From Tatumella saanichensis (GTDB taxonomy: Bacteria; Pseudomonadota; Gammaproteobacteria; Enterobacterales; Enterobacteriaceae): DNA of 64,000 nt. The stretch lies in the NCBI RefSeq assembly GCF_000439375.1, contig NZ_ATMI01000035.1:96499-160498 (forward strand), given 5' to 3'. Below the pieces are notes generated by a model. That model was not told the origin of the DNA and searched no databases. It saw only the letters and a list, made by a program, of their open reading frames with translations. This document shows positions 63,126-64,000 of this stretch, in pieces. A program made the translations under genes and the position numbers. Position 1 is the first letter of the stretch; the number at the start of each line of letters is the position of its first letter.

Positions 63126-63965
63126 TTATAAAGGCTGATTCAATGCTGGGGTACCGAAAGCGGCGAGTTTCGCATTGGACAGTGCAAACCATTGCTGCCA
63201 GAAACTTTGCAGACTATCCAAAGTCTTACCACCGATATAATGGCTATCAGTACTTGTCATTAAGCCGGCCCCTAATACATAAACTTTGGCACCGTCCAGG
63301 TCTGCGAAGAGGCCTTGGTTTCGCACATTTGAGAGTACTAAGGGGACATTTAAACGACGGATCTGGTTATGCTGATAAAAGGAAGCAGCATCACTGTTTT
63401 CCAACATATCACTCACCAGAAAAATAATACGCTGATGGGCCGGAGTAGCTTTAAGATCCTCTCCAATACTCTTCAGAGAGTGCATAATCTCACTTTTTGG
63501 GATGTCACTCTTTGAATCCTGCATTGCTTTTACCAGAGATCTTCCCCATGTCTCGATAAATTGAGATTTTTGCTGGCTGAGGCAATCATCTAAATCTGAC
63601 AGGTCATCCATAGGAATATCACCCCGGGAGGAGGCTGTAGGCAGTGGATCCAGAGTATTATCAGCAACTAGTTGCATATATTGGCCCGGAACCAGAGCAG
63701 AAAAAGTATAGAGTTTTACCTCATCCCCCGGTGCGATAAATGAAGCAACTTTGTTCCATACATCATGCTGCAAGGCATCAGGTAATACGACAGTTTGATC
63801 TATTACCACGGTAAGTTGCCTTCCGCTACCGGAAGGTTGCCATTGCTGAGTATGCGTTCTTGAATAACAACTGCCAGAATTAAAGCTCTGTGCAGCAGCG
63901 GCCCCGAGTGAAATACAGAGGCTGGCTGTTAAACTTATCGCTAAGACTATTTTCTTCAAATCCAT
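63126..63965 (-). CDS. Secreted vWA-like protein of unknown function
   Basis: 279 residues. Signal peptide MDLKKIVLAISLTASLCISLGAAAA. The fold pattern is that of a von Willebrand A domain: strand LTVVIDQT (about 51-58), strand DEVKLYTFS (about 81-89), and strand QRIIFLVSDMLENSD near 179 ahead of an Asp. The full metal site DxSxS is not present (VIDQTVV). Close to an AT-rich intergenic edge; more genes of its operon would lie beyond base 64000. I do not recognise a named family. Confidence 0.65.
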   Translation of the reverse strand: MDLKKIVLAISLTASLCISLGAAAAQSFNSGSCYSRTHTQQWQPSGSGRQLTVVIDQTVVLPDALQHDVWNKVASFIAPGDEVKLYTFSALVPGQYMQLVADNTLDPLPTASSRGDIPMDDLSDLDDCLSQQKSQFIETWGRSLVKAMQDSKSDIPKSEIMHSLKSIGEDLKATPAHQRIIFLVSDMLENSDAASFYQHNQIRRLNVPLVLSNVRNQGLFADLDGAKVYVLGAGLMTSTDSHYIGGKTLDSLQSFWQQWFALSNAKLAAFGTPALNQPL

Positions 63966-64000
63966 TATTATTACTCTTGTACTGAAGGTGTCCGATATTT

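Noticed and set aside
61689..64000. Prophage or integrated island fully inside the window
   Set aside because: No integrase, phage structural gene or repeat of the tRNA 3' end is present before base 64000.

Overview
The window is a stretch of enterobacterial chromosome. Housekeeping proteins are close to E. coli in sequence and order (GreA, RlmE, FtsH, GlmM, NusA, InfB, Pnp, DeaD, ValS, PepA). It also carries miaE, which E. coli K-12 lacks, a periplasmic three-subunit GMC (gluconate-type) dehydrogenase and moderate GC. That mix suggests an Erwiniaceae-like genus such as Tatumella, Pantoea or Rosenbergiella; the genus is inference only.

Layout. 1-18.8 kb follows the E. coli 71-min region: greA (partial), yhbY, rlmE-ftsH-folP-glmM, secG-leuU, then the metY-rimP-nusA-infB-rbfA-truB-rpsO-pnp translation/RNA-decay supercluster, nlpI and deaD. 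18.8-22.6 kb is an eroded version of the mtr-yhbW-ubiUV-ubiT-yhbSQP region. mtr, ubiU and ubiV are absent, a DoxX gene is frameshifted, ubiT survives only as a C-terminal remnant, and YhbS has lost its acetyl-CoA loop. An acyltransferase-3 gene with AT-rich upstream DNA (23-24.2 kb) sits at the join to a block matching the E. coli 96-min region.

That second block holds nrdDG, ridA, pyrLBI, argF, rraB, miaE, valS-holC-pepA, lptFG and yjgR. It is interrupted by two cassettes. The first is glnHPQ plus a C45-type Ntn hydrolase under an evident sigma-54/NtrC promoter, next to an RpiR regulator with an aminotransferase and a carboxymuconolactone-decarboxylase-like protein. The second is yjiN and a LysR / M20 peptidase / MHS transporter unit.

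53.7-64 kb is more accessory: the GMC dehydrogenase operon, marC, a divergent TetR/SDR pair with an 18-bp-arm perfect palindrome, a DUF2501 protein, tRNA-Leu(CAA), a HigBA-like toxin-antitoxin pair, and a secreted vWA-like protein of unknown role at the edge.

Regulatory sites readable in the sequence include a pyrL attenuator, tandem ARG boxes, tandem NrdR-like boxes, a sigma-54 promoter with an NtrC site, the RNase III-type pnp leader, three good sigma-70 promoters for tRNA/rpsO units and many intrinsic terminators. I found no rRNA, CRISPR array, insertion sequence or complete prophage.
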